Origin: Bemisia tabaci
Taxonomy: Eukaryota > Arthropoda > Insecta > Hemiptera > Aleyrodidae
Direction of reading: 5' to 3'
Assembly (NCBI RefSeq): GCF_918797505.1
Contig: NC_092801.1
Span: 15,376,001 to 15,440,000, forward strand
DNA length: 64,000 bases
Below, in pieces: positions 23,636 through 35,918 of this stretch. A program made the translations under genes and the position numbers. Below the pieces are notes generated by a model. It was given only the letters and a program-made list of their open reading frames with translations, did not search any database and was not told the DNA's origin. Each line of letters starts with the position of its first letter. Position 1 is the first letter of the stretch.

Positions 23636-24072
23636 TTAAGGTGCTTCGACGGACGCCATTTTTCGTGTCCGAGCGATGTGCGATATATCGCATCGATTCG
23701 TTCCTAAATTTCAGCAACTTGTCATTTTTTTCGAATTTTGAGATCGCAATTCTATTGTCAGGAGACTAAAGAATTCGCTTATCAATTTTGACAAAGAAAG
23801 TCAACGTAATAAAGACAGGGTTTTTTTAGAGGAATAATATCGCATCCGAGTGCAGTACCCATATCAGTATCGAATACCTCTTAAAAAATCACGCCTTTAT
23901 TAAGTAGAATTTCTTTGTCAAATTTGGTTCGTGGATTCTTCAGTCCCATGACAACAGAAATGCGATCTCAAAATTCGAAAAAATGGCAAGTAGCTGAAAT
24001 CCTGGAACTAATCGATGCGATATATTGTATGTCGTTCTGACACAAAATTCAGCGTCCATCGAATCACCTTAA
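23636..24072. mobile_element. TTAA-bounded GGTGATTC fold-back (family B, copy 1)
   Basis: It runs from TTAAGGTGCTTCGACGGACG to CGTCCATCGAATCACCTTAA. Inverted inner segments include GCGATATATCGCATCGAT and GAGATCGCAATTCTATTGTC, and the core contains ATATCGCATCCGAGTGCAG. Full relatives lie at 48084-48533 and 50076-50522. TTAA at both ends may be a target duplication, as piggyBac-type elements make, or simply part of the terminus. Confidence 0.85.
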
Positions 24073-24094
24073 GTAGGTAATTTTTCTAACTTCA

Positions 24095-24480
24095 AATTTC
24101 GTGAGAAAACAATGGTGCCACTGGTTTTCTCTGAAATCGATTCCCAACCTCAAAGAAGCTCTCGAAGTTGAGGCTGTGGTGGAGGGGATATCTCATACGC
24201 AACGTTGAGAATATACCTCTACATCCAGTCTTTTTTTCATGCAAAGATAGGGAGCATATACATTAGTAGAGTTGCCACTTTCTTTGGAGACTCAAAGTTA
24301 ATCCTGCTAATGCATTTGCTCCCTATCTTTGCATGGAAAATTTGATTGGATGGAGAGGTGGACTCTCATTGTTGCGCGGGGTATCCCCTCCATTGCGGAC
24401 TCAACTCGGAGAGCTTTTTTAGGTTTGGAAAATGATTTCAGAGAAAACAAGTGACACCAATGTGTTTCTCACGAAATTTT
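24095..24480. mobile_element. Fold-back element with GCAAAGATAGGGAGCA core (family C, copy 1)
   Basis: The left TTTCGTGAGAAAACAATGGT and right TGTGTTTCTCACGAAA are inverted. So are GAGAGC-containing segments and ATGCAAAGATAGGGAGCA / TGCTCCCTATCTTTGCAT. The same architecture is repeated, better preserved, at 59651-60141. Confidence 0.8.
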
Positions 24481-24596
24481 ACGCAAAATTCGATGAATTT
24501 ATTGAGATCAATAGTGGGTGGATGTTGATCCCTCCCGCGTGGATGTTGTCCTGGTAGGGGGGTGGTGGGAAACCGGGACTAAGGGTGAGTGCACGT

Positions 24597-25309
24597 GGTT
24601 CGTTGGACGGTCGGGTGGGCAGTTGGTCGAACAATTTGTCGATAGGTTTTTCCCCGGAAAAAGCTTTTGAGAGATTGTTCGACCTATACTCTTCATCTGA
24701 CGGTCTGACAAACGGTGAGTGCGTGTGATTTATTGGACGGTCGGGTTGGCAGTCGGTCGAGCAGTCTGTCGATCGGTTTTTCTCCGGAAAAAGCTTTCGA
24801 GAGGTCGTTCGACCTACTGCCCACCTGACTGTTTGATAAACAGTGAGTGCATGTGGTTTGTTGGGCGGTGTAAGTGCATGTGGTTTGTTGGACGGTGTGA
24901 GTGCATGTGGTTTGTTGGACGGTGTGAGTGCATGTGGTTTGTTGGACGGCCGGGTGGGCAGTCGGTCGAACGATTTGTCGATCGCTTTTTCCCCGGAAAA
25001 AGCTTTTGAGAGACCGTTCGACCTATACTGTTCATCTGACGGTCTGACAAACGGTGAGTGTATGGTTTGTTTGACAGTCGGATGGACAGTCGGTCGGACG
25101 ATTCGTCGATCGCTTTTTCCACGGAAAAAGCTTTCAAGAGATTGTTCGACCTACTGTCCATGTGACGGTCAAACAAACGGTGAGTGCTTTTGGTTTGTTG
25201 GACGGCCGGGTGGGCAGTCGGTCGAACGATTTGTCGATCGCTTTTTCCCCGGAAAAAGCTTTTGAGAGATCGTTCGACCTATACTTTCCATCTGACGGTC
25301 TGACAAACC
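24597..25309 (+). repeat. Tandem array of five ~115-bp hairpin-forming units
   Basis: Units at 24597-24713, 24727-24841, 24936-25052, 25065-25178 and 25190-25309 each begin GGTTTGTTGGACGG and end GACGGTCTGACAAAC. They carry GTCGAACGAT...ATCGTTCGAC and CTTTTTCCCCGGAAAAAG about the middle, so each unit folds on itself. Between units 2 and 3 a 27-bp piece (GTGAGTGCATGTGGTTTGTT...) is repeated four times. Long open frames here are artefacts. The same unit occurs at 41712-41950. Confidence 0.9.
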
Positions 25310-26260
25310 GCCAGGCCTCACCTGGCTCTCGTCGCACCGTCAGGTTACGATCAGGAACTCCCATCATTGTGTGGTCAGCGATGACTTCATTTTGACGGGA
25401 GTGCGTTCTTACCCTGTTGATGCAACGAGCGCTCTGCATAATCGTGACCCGGGATGCCGTTTTCTTTTAGTATCATCCACTCTGGGCGCACCTGCCGTCG
25501 AGTGGCAAAGTCTGCGGTCGAACTCCCGCCGGCGCTGGCCTGCGGCCGTTTCGTCGCTGGGCTTCATTGTTGCGATTAGCACGTCGCGGCGAAAAGACCC
25601 GGGTTCCGTTCCGGGGGAGCCGGAACGGAATCCTGGTCAAACGGAACTTTCCAGGGGCCGAATGCACCTCTCACCCTTTACTATGGCACCAAATTTTACT
25701 TTCATGAAAAATCTGCATCCGACTTAGGTCCCGTGGTTAAGGTGAATCCAGGGTTCGATTAGGGATAATTCAAGATTAGAGATAGCGCCACCAGTCACCA
25801 CTGAGAATTTCACTTTCGTTCGACGATTGCTGAAATAATATTGTTCATATTACAAAAAGCAGATCCACAAGATACAGATTATTTGTTGCCCGATTTTTTG
25901 AGCCAAAAATATTTGCAATTAGAATTACAAGCGCAGAGAAAGTACGGTTGAAACTTTAAGCTCAGCGGCGGCGGCCGAGCTCGCAACTGAATCCCTCGTG
26001 TTCTGTCTCTCCCTCTCCCATTGCCGCAATGGGAATTACTTTCCGCCGTGGTTACGACTTTATTTTTGGGAATTTTGAGAAGATTTTTTAACTGAGTGTT
26101 CCTCAAGTATGTTGCTATGTCCCCTGGATCCCCAATCTTGAATAAGTATTACGGTTTTTATTAAATTGGCAACTATATACGGCTATTCTGAGCAGCGCGA
26201 CTTGGTGGCCAAATCGCGAAGTTCGAAGCCTGGATTCACCTTCAGAATGTCACACATGTG
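25310..26260. other. GC-richer stretch without recognised gene
   Basis: The part 25310-25690 is GC-rich with a frame of 118 codons on + (25371-25727) and shadows on -. I see no domain. A tRNA-B-box-like GGTTCCGTTCC near 25602 is not part of a foldable tRNA. The remainder is AT-rich, with a short palindrome CCCATTGCCGCAATGGG at 26018-26034. Confidence 0.35.
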
Positions 26261-26268
26261 TCCTAAGG

Positions 26269-26662
26269 CATGGTGTCTAGTTTTTTAAAAACCGGGATTC
26301 ATCAGGGAATGAAAATTTACCGGGAAAATCAAGGGATCTGTTCCAGAAACCGGGAATCTCTTTCATTGGCCAGATAATATCAACATCAGGAACATTTTTT
26401 AAATTAAAATTTTGAATGTGCGCCAAAGAAATGGCCGTAAGATGAATTAAAATCGATATTTATATCTGAAAGTCTGGAAAATTATATTTTTTCCCCCTAG
26501 AAAATCCCGGGAAAGTAGGAGAAAACTTCGGTTTCTCATCAGGGAATGAGCTCCTGATAATCAGGAAAAATCAGGATAAAATCAGGGAATGAGCTTCTGA
26601 TAATCAGGGAAAATCAGGATAAAATCAGGGAATGAGCTTTGCCATGAAAACTAGACACCATG
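26269..26662. mobile_element. hAT-like MITE, 8-bp target duplication TCCTAAGG
   Basis: Perfect 16-bp terminal inverted repeats CATGGTGTCTAGTTTT are flanked on both sides by TCCTAAGG (26261-26268 and 26663-26670). The duplication length is that of hAT elements. The 394-bp body contains a ~47-bp tandem duplication (CAGGGAATGAGCTYCTGATA) near the right end and no transposase. Confidence 0.9.
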
Positions 26663-26670
26663 TCCTAAGG

Positions 26671-27140
26671 GAAAAAAGCGGCGATTCACTATTGCCCCGA
26701 CCTGAAATAAATTGAAAAATTTACTTGCGTCGCGCGGTAGACGTAGGTTTGCAGCTTCTCGAATTTTCTACTTTTAGACGCGGGAGGCAATGAACCGATT
26801 ATTTTCCAAATCGCGGAAACGTTAAAATTGCGAATTCAAGAAAAACGAGACAAACCGTTTTAATCGTTTTGTTGACAATCTTCGAATTCCGAAAAATGAG
26901 TGATCCCGTAGATGGCTATTTTGAAATCGGACTTGATTGATCGCATCAGAGAAAACAAAGAAAGAACAACCCCTCTACCACTAAAATATAGATTGGCGCT
27001 TAAGTACGTGATTTGGAAAATAGTCGGTTCAAATGGGTCCTAAGTCGGATGCAGCCCTTGAAAAATTGGTTTTTCAAAACCTTTTATTGAATTTGTCTCC
27101 TTATTCAGAGATTAATTTTTGCATAATTATGTACAATTTT
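26671..27140. other. No gene recognised
   Basis: Short unremarkable sequence between elements. Confidence 0.3.
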
Positions 27141-27141
27141 T

Positions 27142-27189
27142 TACTACTACTACTATTACTACTACTGCTACTACTGCATCTACTACTAT
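27142..27189 (+). repeat. (TAC)n microsatellite
   Basis: Imperfect TAC/TGC trinucleotide run. Confidence 0.9.
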
Positions 27190-27208
27190 TAATTCACTGA
27201 GTCATAAT

Positions 27209-27643
27209 CAGGGCCGCCCAGAAGAAGGGGGGTAAGCGGGTAAACGGGTCTTTGATCATGGGGCCCGGGGTCGAAGTGGCTCATGTGGCTCTAAAATTTG
27301 TGAGGTACCGGATGAATTAGTTCATCCGTCTCTGGACCTTTTGAGTAAGCACAATTTTTGCGTATTAACCAAGTTTGTGGTCCTGACTTGCAGTCTTACG
27401 AGCCCCCCGATTCATCTATTATTCTCTTAATTCTTGTTTTAGCCGGGTTCAGCAATCAGAGCTATCGAATAAGTTTGAAATAATTTACATTGAGTAAATT
27501 AAAAAATGGATCTATTTTACCTTCAATATAAAAAATTCACTGGGGGAGTCCCCCCGAACCTCCCCTTTCCAGGCGATGGTTGCCCCCAAGTTGCCCGTCA
27601 CTTCAATTTGTCCCGGGCCCCATCTTGTGTTCTGGCGGCCCTG
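27209..27643. mobile_element. hAT-like MITE with CAGGGCCGCC termini
   Basis: CAGGGCCGCC at the left and GGCGGCCCTG at the right are exact inverses. GGGGCCCGGG then occurs in matching position inside both ends. CAGGG-type termini suggest hAT. The 8 bp on each side (GTCATAAT and CTTTCCTT) do not match, so the duplication has decayed or the ends were rearranged. Confidence 0.65.
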
Positions 27644-27687
27644 CTTTCCTTACTCTGAGACTCAACCTTCTTTTATCTTCTTTACGT

Positions 27688-28334
27688 GGAGAATTTGCAG
27701 GTATCGAAACTTTGATAAATATCATACTCAAGAGGAATTTAGAACTAAGCACGAGAACACTTTAGGTTCTTAAATTGAACAGTTTTTGGAAGAGATATGA
27801 TTATCAGATGGCTCAATCTGATAAAATTTTTGTGTTTAGATGGGAATTGCCGCCTGACACCGTCACCAAGCGTTAAATTTTGCACTTTTAAATCTCGTTT
27901 TCAACAATGGAGAATTTGCACGCAATTTTTTTATTGCTTCATCTGAAAGTGCCTAATGAGCTGAGTTCGCAATATTTTTCATAATTTTTTTCTGACATGG
28001 GAAATTGGAGAAAAATTGATTTAAAAGTGAGAAAATGTGCCGCCTTGTGACGTCATCTGGCGGCATTTCCCATTTAAACACATGTATTTTAGCAGATTAG
28101 GTTATTTTGTCATATCTCCTCTAATAATTGCTCAATTTATGAATCAAGGGTATCTTTGTGTTCAGTTCACTCAAAGGATTCCACTTAAACAGGAAATTCA
28201 TCAAATTTCAGACCCTTGCAAATTCTCCATTTCCCATATAATAAGAAAATGATAAAAATTAATGTGAGCTCCGTTCATTAAGCACTCTCAGTTGAAGCAA
28301 CAACATTTTTTCGTGCAAATTCTCCAGGCTACTG
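27688..28334. repeat. Fold-back with GGAGAATTTGCA termini
   Basis: GGAGAATTTGCACGC at about 27908 and its inverse near 28330 bound an inverted repeat including TCATCTGAAAGTGCCTAATG and its partner near 28290. An outer inverse pair (GGAGAATTTGCAGGT at 27689 and CTTGCAAATTCTCC near 28225) suggests two overlapping fold-backs. Confidence 0.7.
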
Positions 28335-29066
28335 TGAACGTTTCAGGCTACTCCGGAAACGTTTGCTAGATCTTTCCCGCTACTTATTTTCCGTTCCCGG
28401 CATTTGATCTCGGGAAATATTGGTCCCTACAAACAAAAAAGCGGTTTAATTAAAAATGAATGTCATAGTTTTTAAGTGCAACCCATCTTTCAAGCCGCAT
28501 ACTCTCGTGATATCTATCTAACAAGTCGTCGAGAATGAATGAGGTGACTGAGGTATCGCTCCTCTAAATCATCACAATTATTTTTCATTCTAGATACGAG
28601 AATTTTGAAGTTTTTTCAAACTTCAGAGTCGTCTGCCACCCTCTTGAATATATTCATTATCATAGATTCAAGTTCAAGACATTTTATTAGGTTCGCCATT
28701 TTTCTGGAACTTGACCAATGACAACCTTGTTAGACTTTCAGTTCATATTTTTTTGCTTCTTGCACTGTCCACCGAAGAGTCTCTTAGCACCACGCATTTC
28801 CTGAAAACGTCGCTCTGGTAGTTTGGATCAATATACAGACAAGTTTGATTTTGTCACTTTAATGTTTGCTAATTTAATAGCGCGATAAAAACATTTACAT
28901 GAACTTATAGTAAGAATAAAGTTAGGAGCTCATGTAGGTAACATATTTCCAATTTAAATGCGGGAATCCGTCCCTTTTTAAAGCAAATTAACTCAAGTAA
29001 TTAGTTTGATTTGAGAGATCATAGCTCACTTGAAACTTTTCACCAATGATCTTGAGTTGTAGTTCA
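28335..29066. other. No gene recognised
   Basis: AT-rich with no supportable feature. Confidence 0.35.
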
Positions 29067-29399
29067 GGGAGCGTCCATAAGTTACTTAACGCACTTTTCC
29101 GGCATTTCTCCCCCTCCCCCTTCCCCCTGTAATGATTTATAACGCAACCACGGGCCCCCTTAATCATTACGTAACTCTTTAACATCCCTTTAATATCCCC
29201 AAAATCGTGGGAGATTGTTGATTATATAGCTGTATAATTAAATTTTTTGTAAAGATAGTGTGATAAATAACCGTGAAGAATGGAGAATGATACTTTTCGG
29301 ATTCTCTGTGTTTTTAACCAACTGAGAGGGTTACGTAACGCTGGCACTGATCACCCCCCCCCCCCCCCCAATAGCGTTACGAAATGTATAGACGCTCCC
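29067..29399. mobile_element. MITE-like element with GGGAGCGTCYATA termini
   Basis: GGGAGCGTCCATAAGTTACT at the left matches the complement of the right end (GGGAGCGTCTATACATTTCG, then TAACGC). An 18-bp C-run lies just inside the right end (about 29353-29370). No matching target duplication was found. Confidence 0.7.
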
Positions 29400-32230
29400 A
29401 AAGACTGTAAAATTTGTTGAGGAATAGTAATTGTATCACACCGATTTGCGTCCTGATCCTTAATGGACGTTCACTATATGGACTTCAATGTATGAGTTTG
29501 AGGAAAGCGTAGATAAGCGGACCATTGTCAAACTTAACATAAATGAACTTAAACACCTTGAGGCTCAAGGAAGGTGGAAAAAATCCCAAGTACTTAGTAT
29601 CATTCAAGGTCGCCTATGGAGAAGAGATCGGAACGTTTCATTTTGTTTTTTTGTTTTAAAAAAAGAGAAGAGAATAGCTTCTATCTTTGAACACTCGGAT
29701 AGTTTTGATCTCGACCAACTGTCGTTTTATTGCTTTGAACCCAATTCATGATTTAGGATGGAAATATTAGTAAAATGACAAAGTCTATTCTTTTCTCAAG
29801 GAAACACGAGTCACAAATTCAGGAAAATCAGAATTTTGCCCCTAGAAATATTAGTAAAATGGCTAAGTCCATCCTTTTATCAAGGAAAAATGAGTCAAAA
29901 ATTTAGGAAACTCAGCATTTTCCCCCTCATATCTTTTTATTACAGACAGGGACATTTCGTAGTAATTTTTCGACTTGCTAGCCGCCTTTAGTTTCAGTCG
30001 CCTTTAACTTTGGGTCACGCGTCTTCTTACGCTCAAAGTTTTCTAGGTTACTATGAAGTATTTCGTGTCATCGGTGTCTGCGCTTTTGCTCTGTAAATGG
30101 TTTAATGTGAATCAGGAATTTTATTTCAAACTTAGTTCTACAAAATTGCATTATGAAACTAGACTCATGGCGAGGTTTCTTGCTTTTGGAACTCACTTAG
30201 TTTAGTATGAAGTTTGGACCTAATTGGCGGGAATAATTATTTTAGAGAAAATTTTATATGGATCAAGTTCTTCAAGGAAGGACATCCTTAATTTGGAACA
30301 TGACTTTTAAGCTTAGGAATCGAAGCAAACATAGATTGGCTGTCGATTTGGTAGAAGTTGGGTTTTTGTGTTTTTCGTTAATATCGTTGGTTTTCTGGGT
30401 AGATTTTCAATCCGAGAATTTTGAAACTAAAAAATTCACTCCCTCCCTGTTCCCCTCGTTCTCAATTCGGAAGGAGTATCCGTTGTTTAGAAATCATAAA
30501 AACATGAGCGGAACTTACATAAGATCGGGTGTTGTGTAATTTAATAGTAAGAACAGCTCAGAATTGCTCCTGAGACGGCTCTATATTTTAAAATCTTGTG
30601 GGGTAGCCCCCCCCCCCCCCCCAGATCCCCTTTAAGGCTCGAGAAATCCCCCGAGCTTCTCTATAGATCTGCGGAATCCCACCCATTCTCCATGGCGGGG
30701 TGTCTTTTAAGGTCCCTTGACTTCCCTCGACTTCCCTCGACGAGGTGTCCTTTCGCACCACCCCCCCCCCCCCCCCGCATAATGTTCCAACTTGTTCAGC
30801 CTTGTTTAGCAACTCCAATGTTTGTCAGGATCCTCTCGGTGCCAGCAACTCTTTTAGGTAATCGACGCCTCGCTGTCAAAAATTATTGCAACTCAGTCTG
30901 CAAGAAAATTATTGTAATCATGTAATCGTGTTACAAATACACCGTTCTTGGTAATAGTAATGTAACTGACATTAGGCATGAATAGACTCTTAATTTTTTT
31001 TTAATAAGTCTTGCGTTTTATTCCGACATGGCAAGCCTGACAGTGACTTAGACGCCTAATTTTCCTCGTCAAGTTTTCGCTCTGCGAATAATGCAAGCAT
31101 CAGCTATAAGTGTGTTTTTTCTGTACTTAAACTTAAACGCGGTTTTTAAAATATTGAGGGGAATGTAGAGTAGACGGTAGGCAAGTAATGCAAATGGAAA
31201 CGTTCAAACAAGTTTCGTATGGTGATGATGAATTTCTCTGCCGCGGTGCGGCATTACTAAAACTGAATATGTTTATGATTTTAAAATATGTGTGCAATGT
31301 TTATAATGTTTGATTTTAACTGAGGCGTCGATGAAAAGTTGCAAAAAGTTTATTTCTTCCACTTGTAATAAAAATGCGTCAATGTTGTACATTAAGTAAC
31401 GCATGTTGTACGTTCAATTGTTCGCGCATTCAGTGAAGGTTGATAACTGCGGTTCTAATTGTAAGCTAATTTTTCCGATCTGCAGCGTTTAAGGGTTACT
31501 TTCTCCAGCTTTTAATCAACTTTGATTTTTTTTGTCAGGTAGCTGGCCTTTTTTTTTTTTTATTTTTTTTCTTCTTTTGATATGAAACACATATGAATTA
31601 AAATTTGCCGGAATTTTGGTCAAAACTGGTCGCAACCTAGCGTAGTACATAGACATACCTAAATTAGAATTGGATCATGTTTTAGACGTAATTTATGCGA
31701 GGAATGTTTCGAGGTCAAAATGAGCTAAGGACAAGGGATTAGTCTCATAATGATCAAAATTGCTTCCTGTATTATTGCAGAGTTTTTTTTATTTTTTTTA
31801 AAGAGACAATACAGAAAGTTAAGCAACGTAATTCACACATCAAAGATACCCTCTGACAAACAATACAGAAAGCGATTTTGATCGTTCTTAAGACAACCAG
31901 AGAGGGTTTTTCAAACATAACTTGAGACCTTTCTATTGTGAGCTTGAAAAAATTGCTAAAATTAATTTTGGAAGGAAGAGTTGGCCTGATCTATGTTTAT
32001 TATTTTTTATTGCAACTACTAAGTATCAATATCTCTAAATAGGTATTTTGTTAATGCACCTATCTAGATGAGGGAACTATAATGGCACGTACGACGTACG
32101 TTGTCCTTGAAAAAAGCCAGAAATTAGCTCGTGTTTCCAAAATTAAGTTCCATTCTCGTGTACTCGTAGCTTTGAAGTGTATAAATGCCTATAGTCTGCA
32201 GGGGCTGTCTGCAGCTTCATTGTTCTGCCT
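29400..32230. other. Sparse region, no gene recognised
   Basis: Two open frames (29488-29751 and 30258-30539, both +) lack recognisable domains and flanking splice logic. C-runs lie at about 30608-30622 and 30761-30776. A T-rich tract is near 31548-31575. Confidence 0.35.
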
Positions 32231-32232
32231 TG

Positions 32233-32300
32233 CTGAAGAATAACGCCGTATGAACCCTCTGACGTTGCCAAATCTCCTCCGTTAAAGTACCAGTTTTCAA
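32233..32300 (+). repeat. Family G left end only
   Basis: GAATAACGCCGTATGAACCC followed by GACGTTGCCAAATCTCCTCC matches the left end of the family G elements at 49654 and 60428. No right end was found. Confidence 0.5.
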
Positions 32301-33420
32301 GGAAACTTGTGGATATTTTTCTCCCAATTTCTCAGGGAATTTCATTCGCAACTTAATCTACTCTCTCTGAAAATTTCCAAAAAAATATCGAAAACTTTTC
32401 CCGTAAATGAATGTTTAAAAGGGAGAGGTGAGGCAACATTTGGATGGTCATGCGGTTATTTTCCCTTCCCATGGCAGTGTTGTAAATTGTGTATAATTAA
32501 TTGTCGTTTATTCTCGGGTTCCATGCCAATCATCCCTATCGTCGCAACGTTTCCAGCCCTTTTCCCATCTCTTGACGTGTGCTCACGGGAGTTTCAACCG
32601 GACTTTGTTGCAACCATCAGTTGAATTTTAATTCGAGGAAGGCAACTGGATTCAATTTGGTCAATGAACGTATCCTGAAGAAGATATTCTCCGTTGTCAA
32701 ACTCGAAGTAGAAGTAATGGTCGTAATATCACATTCGTTCACATATTCACGAAATACGTTTCATGCAAAATTCATGTGAATACTACAAGGATATATTCTG
32801 ATTTCCAGTTGGCTGAATTTCACCCTGAATCATGTGAAATTCTGTTCAAGTCAAAGTCAAATTGTCGCGGAAAATCATCGAGGTGGCGAAAAATTCGCAA
32901 GTTGGTGAACATATCCTGTTGAGATAGCAGCCTTCGCCGGTAATGGCGTTACTCGAGGCGCATCCTCGCGTTCGATGACGCGATGCTTGAAGTATTCAGT
33001 AGACTTTCAGGCACTCCAAACGTTACATGCTGACGTGTGTGGCAATTGGCGCATCTTCGAGTTCGATGGTGCAATGTTGGAGGTATTCATACGATGTTGC
33101 AGGCGCTCTAAACGGTTCAAGCTGACTTCACTCCGTTGGTATTTTGCATGACTGTGCAAAATCACGGCATCCGGACAGGAGACGAGACGGGTCCCGAACT
33201 TCATCCCGAGATTTTCCTGTTTTCGTCAAATTGTTGATCGTACATTTCTCGAGGCCCTCAAATCCATCAAATTTTTTTTGGAAATGTCAATTTGAAAATT
33301 GAAATTTCGCATTTGCCAACTCTGTGCGCTGAAAAATATAACTGGTCCACGAATTTTAGTCGACCGAATTCTAGGCCCGAGGTTTCAGCTGACCGGGCCG
33401 TAGTAACGACCAATGACGCA
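32301..33420. other. No gene recognised
   Basis: Short frames only. A loose duplication around CGCATCCTCGCGTTCGATGA (32958) and GCGCATCTTCGAGTTCGATG (33049) is visible. Confidence 0.3.
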
Positions 33421-34430
33421 CGAACCGTTGATTAAATCAATGCAGCACAATAGATTCAAATCAACAAACCGTTGATCAAATCAATACAGCACAATAGATT
33501 GAAATCAACGCACGATATTTCCTGAAATCGAACGTCAGCTCACCGACTTCCGTCAAAAATTTCATCGACGCCGCAATTTCATCGCTCGGAAAAAATGCCC
33601 CGCACATCTACGAACATTCTACAACGTCCTTGGATATGATCCTGCTTTCTCTCTTCCTTGCGATTTCCAGAAGCGCCCTTGCAGTTATAACCGTCTAGAA
33701 ACCTGTGGGCATTATGCGCCAAGCCAGCCTTTCCCCGTTGACAGGCATGCTGGTCCCTTAATTGAAGCAGCCTCTCCTTGTTAGCGGGCAAGTTGGTTTA
33801 GAATTGAGGCCTCTTTCTGCTTTTAACACGCAGGCCGAGTGTTGCGGCCTTTCCTTCTTACTTTCAAAGAACAAGCAAGTGGACTGTAAAGAGTCCTCGT
33901 AAACATAGCCTCAACATAGGCTGTAGCAGCGGCTGGTGACACATGGACCATCGATCAAATCAACACAGAACGACAGAAACTTGTGGGCACTGTGCGCTAA
34001 GCCAGCCTCTCCCCGTTGACAGGCATGCTGGTCCCTTAATTGAAGCAGCCTCTCCCTGTCAACAGGCAAGCTGACTTAGAATAGTGGCCTTTTTCTGTTT
34101 TTCACAGACAAGCTGAGTGTTGCGGCATTTTCTTTTTCCTTTTAAGGAACAAGCAAGTTGATTGCAAATTGCCCTTGTAAACCTGGCCACAACATGGTCT
34201 GTAGAAACGACTGGTGACGCATGCTGATGAAATCAACATAGCACAATGAGTGGAATCACGGCGAGTCGTATTTTTCAGACAAATAACATAAGCTCGCTGC
34301 CTTATGTCAAAAATATCAGAGACTCGACAATTTAGTCGCTTGAAGAAAATGCGCACCCACCGATACTTTTCAACGTCTATGGACCTTTTATTCGTCATTT
34401 GAGCAAGACCGACGTTCGTCGCCGTGGACT
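33421..34430 (+). repeat. Composite duplicated block
   Basis: A ~250-bp segment beginning GAAACCTGTGGGCATTATGC (33698) is repeated at 33975, 277 bp later, with GACAGGCATGCTGGTCCC and TTAATTGAAGCAGCCTCTCC conserved. The flanks repeat a shorter motif, TTGATYAAATCAATRCAGCA, at 33427, 33471, 33953 and 34227. Both copies have scattered indels, so no shared reading frame survives. Confidence 0.8.
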
Positions 34431-34787
34431 ACATGTCATCATGAGCGTTTCACTTTAAAAATATTTGATGCAGAGCCATCAATTCGATGAGCGTATCCAA
34501 TGCTTTTCTGAGGAATTTGTCGATGAATTCGACGGCTGGAATGGAGAGTTTTTGGAGCCCGTAAGGACTTACTTCTGTCAGAAGCACCTTTACTCAAACG
34601 TGCTTGCTGTTTACAGCCAGGACTGCGACTTTTCTGCAACAAATGTCAACGATGCACCAAGAAAAACACCCTAGTAGTACACTCAAGATGGGAGAAGGAG
34701 AAGAGGATGGTCTCTGCAGAGGATTTGGATGGTCAGTGGTGCGGATGAACACAGCGTGGAACCCGATAAGTGAAGTGAATTTCCCGA

Positions 34788-35099
34788 AGAAAAAAACAAA
34801 ACAAAACAAAAAAAATCCAAAAAACAAGAAAAACAAAAAAAAACCAAAAAAAAAACAAAAGAAACAAAAAACAAAAATCACAAAAAAACGAAAAAAATAA
34901 AAAAAACAAGAATAAAAAAAACAAAAAAAACAAAAAAAACAAAAAAAACAAAAAAAAACAAAAAAAACAAAAAAAAAAAAAAAAAAACAAAAAAAACAAA
35001 AAAAAACAAAAAAAAAACAAAAAAAAACAAAAAAAAACAACAAAAACAACAAAAACAACAACAAAAAAACAAAAAAAAAAAAAAAAAAACAAAAAAAAA
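34788..35099 (+). repeat. A-rich low-complexity block, (CAAAAAA)n
   Basis: About 310 bp of A runs of 3-12 separated by single C, rarely G or T. It creates long Phe-rich frames on the minus strand that are not genes. Confidence 0.95.
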
Positions 35100-35554
35100 T
35101 CAAAAACGTTTTAGGTTTTACGTCATACGTTATAGGTTTATCCGTTTGCATGAAGTCTGCAGTAAAAAGCCGAACGACCGCCACACATGTACCCTCTTCA
35201 AAATCGTACGCAGGAAAATATTCACACAACGGGAAGTTCGAATATCAACTCTTGAACGAAAAAATAACAAGTACTTCTCACATAGATCCAATGAAAATTA
35301 GTCGATGATAAAGGTGTAATTTTTATTCTTACCTTTCAACCAATTTAATTGTTTTTTTATATGTAGTTTAATGTTTGATTTCCGGACTTTCCATTGAGTG
35401 ATGTGCTTTCTTCGTGAGATTTTGAAGAGATAGTACGTCGCGTAGTGATTTGATTTCTACCTTCTAAAGGCGCATTCTGCCACTTTGAAATCTCCCAGAG
35501 CGAGGAAGTTTGTAACGAAGCTTCAAATTATATACTAATGAGCTAACTGTTAAT

Positions 35555-35599
<45 letters not shown>

Positions 35600-35917
35600 T
35601 AAATTTAATCCCGGTCGGTCGGCTCATATCTGCAGTTGTGTGTTAGTATCTGTAAAGCATTAGAAAACTATACTGTATGGCAATATGTTTCTCTACTGCT
35701 AAATTTCGTAAGTACAATTTTTTAAGTTAAGTGCATGCGAATTAATGATTTTTGTTGAGAAATTCATCGTCACCAACGTTGCTAACACTTCCGACTTTCT
35801 TCTCCTATCCGGACCTCCGGATCTCTACACATCGGTTTTTCAAAAACCTCGCTTGTCAGTTTACAATAGGGATTAAGCATTAGGGGTGGTATCTACTTTA
35901 GCCGCACCAATCACTCT
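35100..35917. other. No gene; poly-T tract
   Basis: Contains a 41-bp T run at 35558-35598; otherwise nothing is recognised. Confidence 0.4.
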
Positions 35918-35918
35918 G

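Noticed and set aside
24814..25439. Several 100-140-codon frames on both strands
   Set aside because: All lie on the hairpin array or its GC-rich flank. Frames on both strands are expected from palindromic units.
25540..25640. tRNA or tRNA-derived SINE suggested by GGTTCCGTTCC
   Set aside because: I could not place an A box or fold a cloverleaf. One weak motif is not enough.
29488..29751. 87-codon plus-strand frame read as a small protein gene
   Set aside because: No domain, no splice or promoter logic, and length compatible with chance.
34594..35229. 211-codon Phe-rich open frame on the minus strand (and nested frames)
   Set aside because: It is the complement of the (CAAAAAA)n low-complexity block, not a gene.
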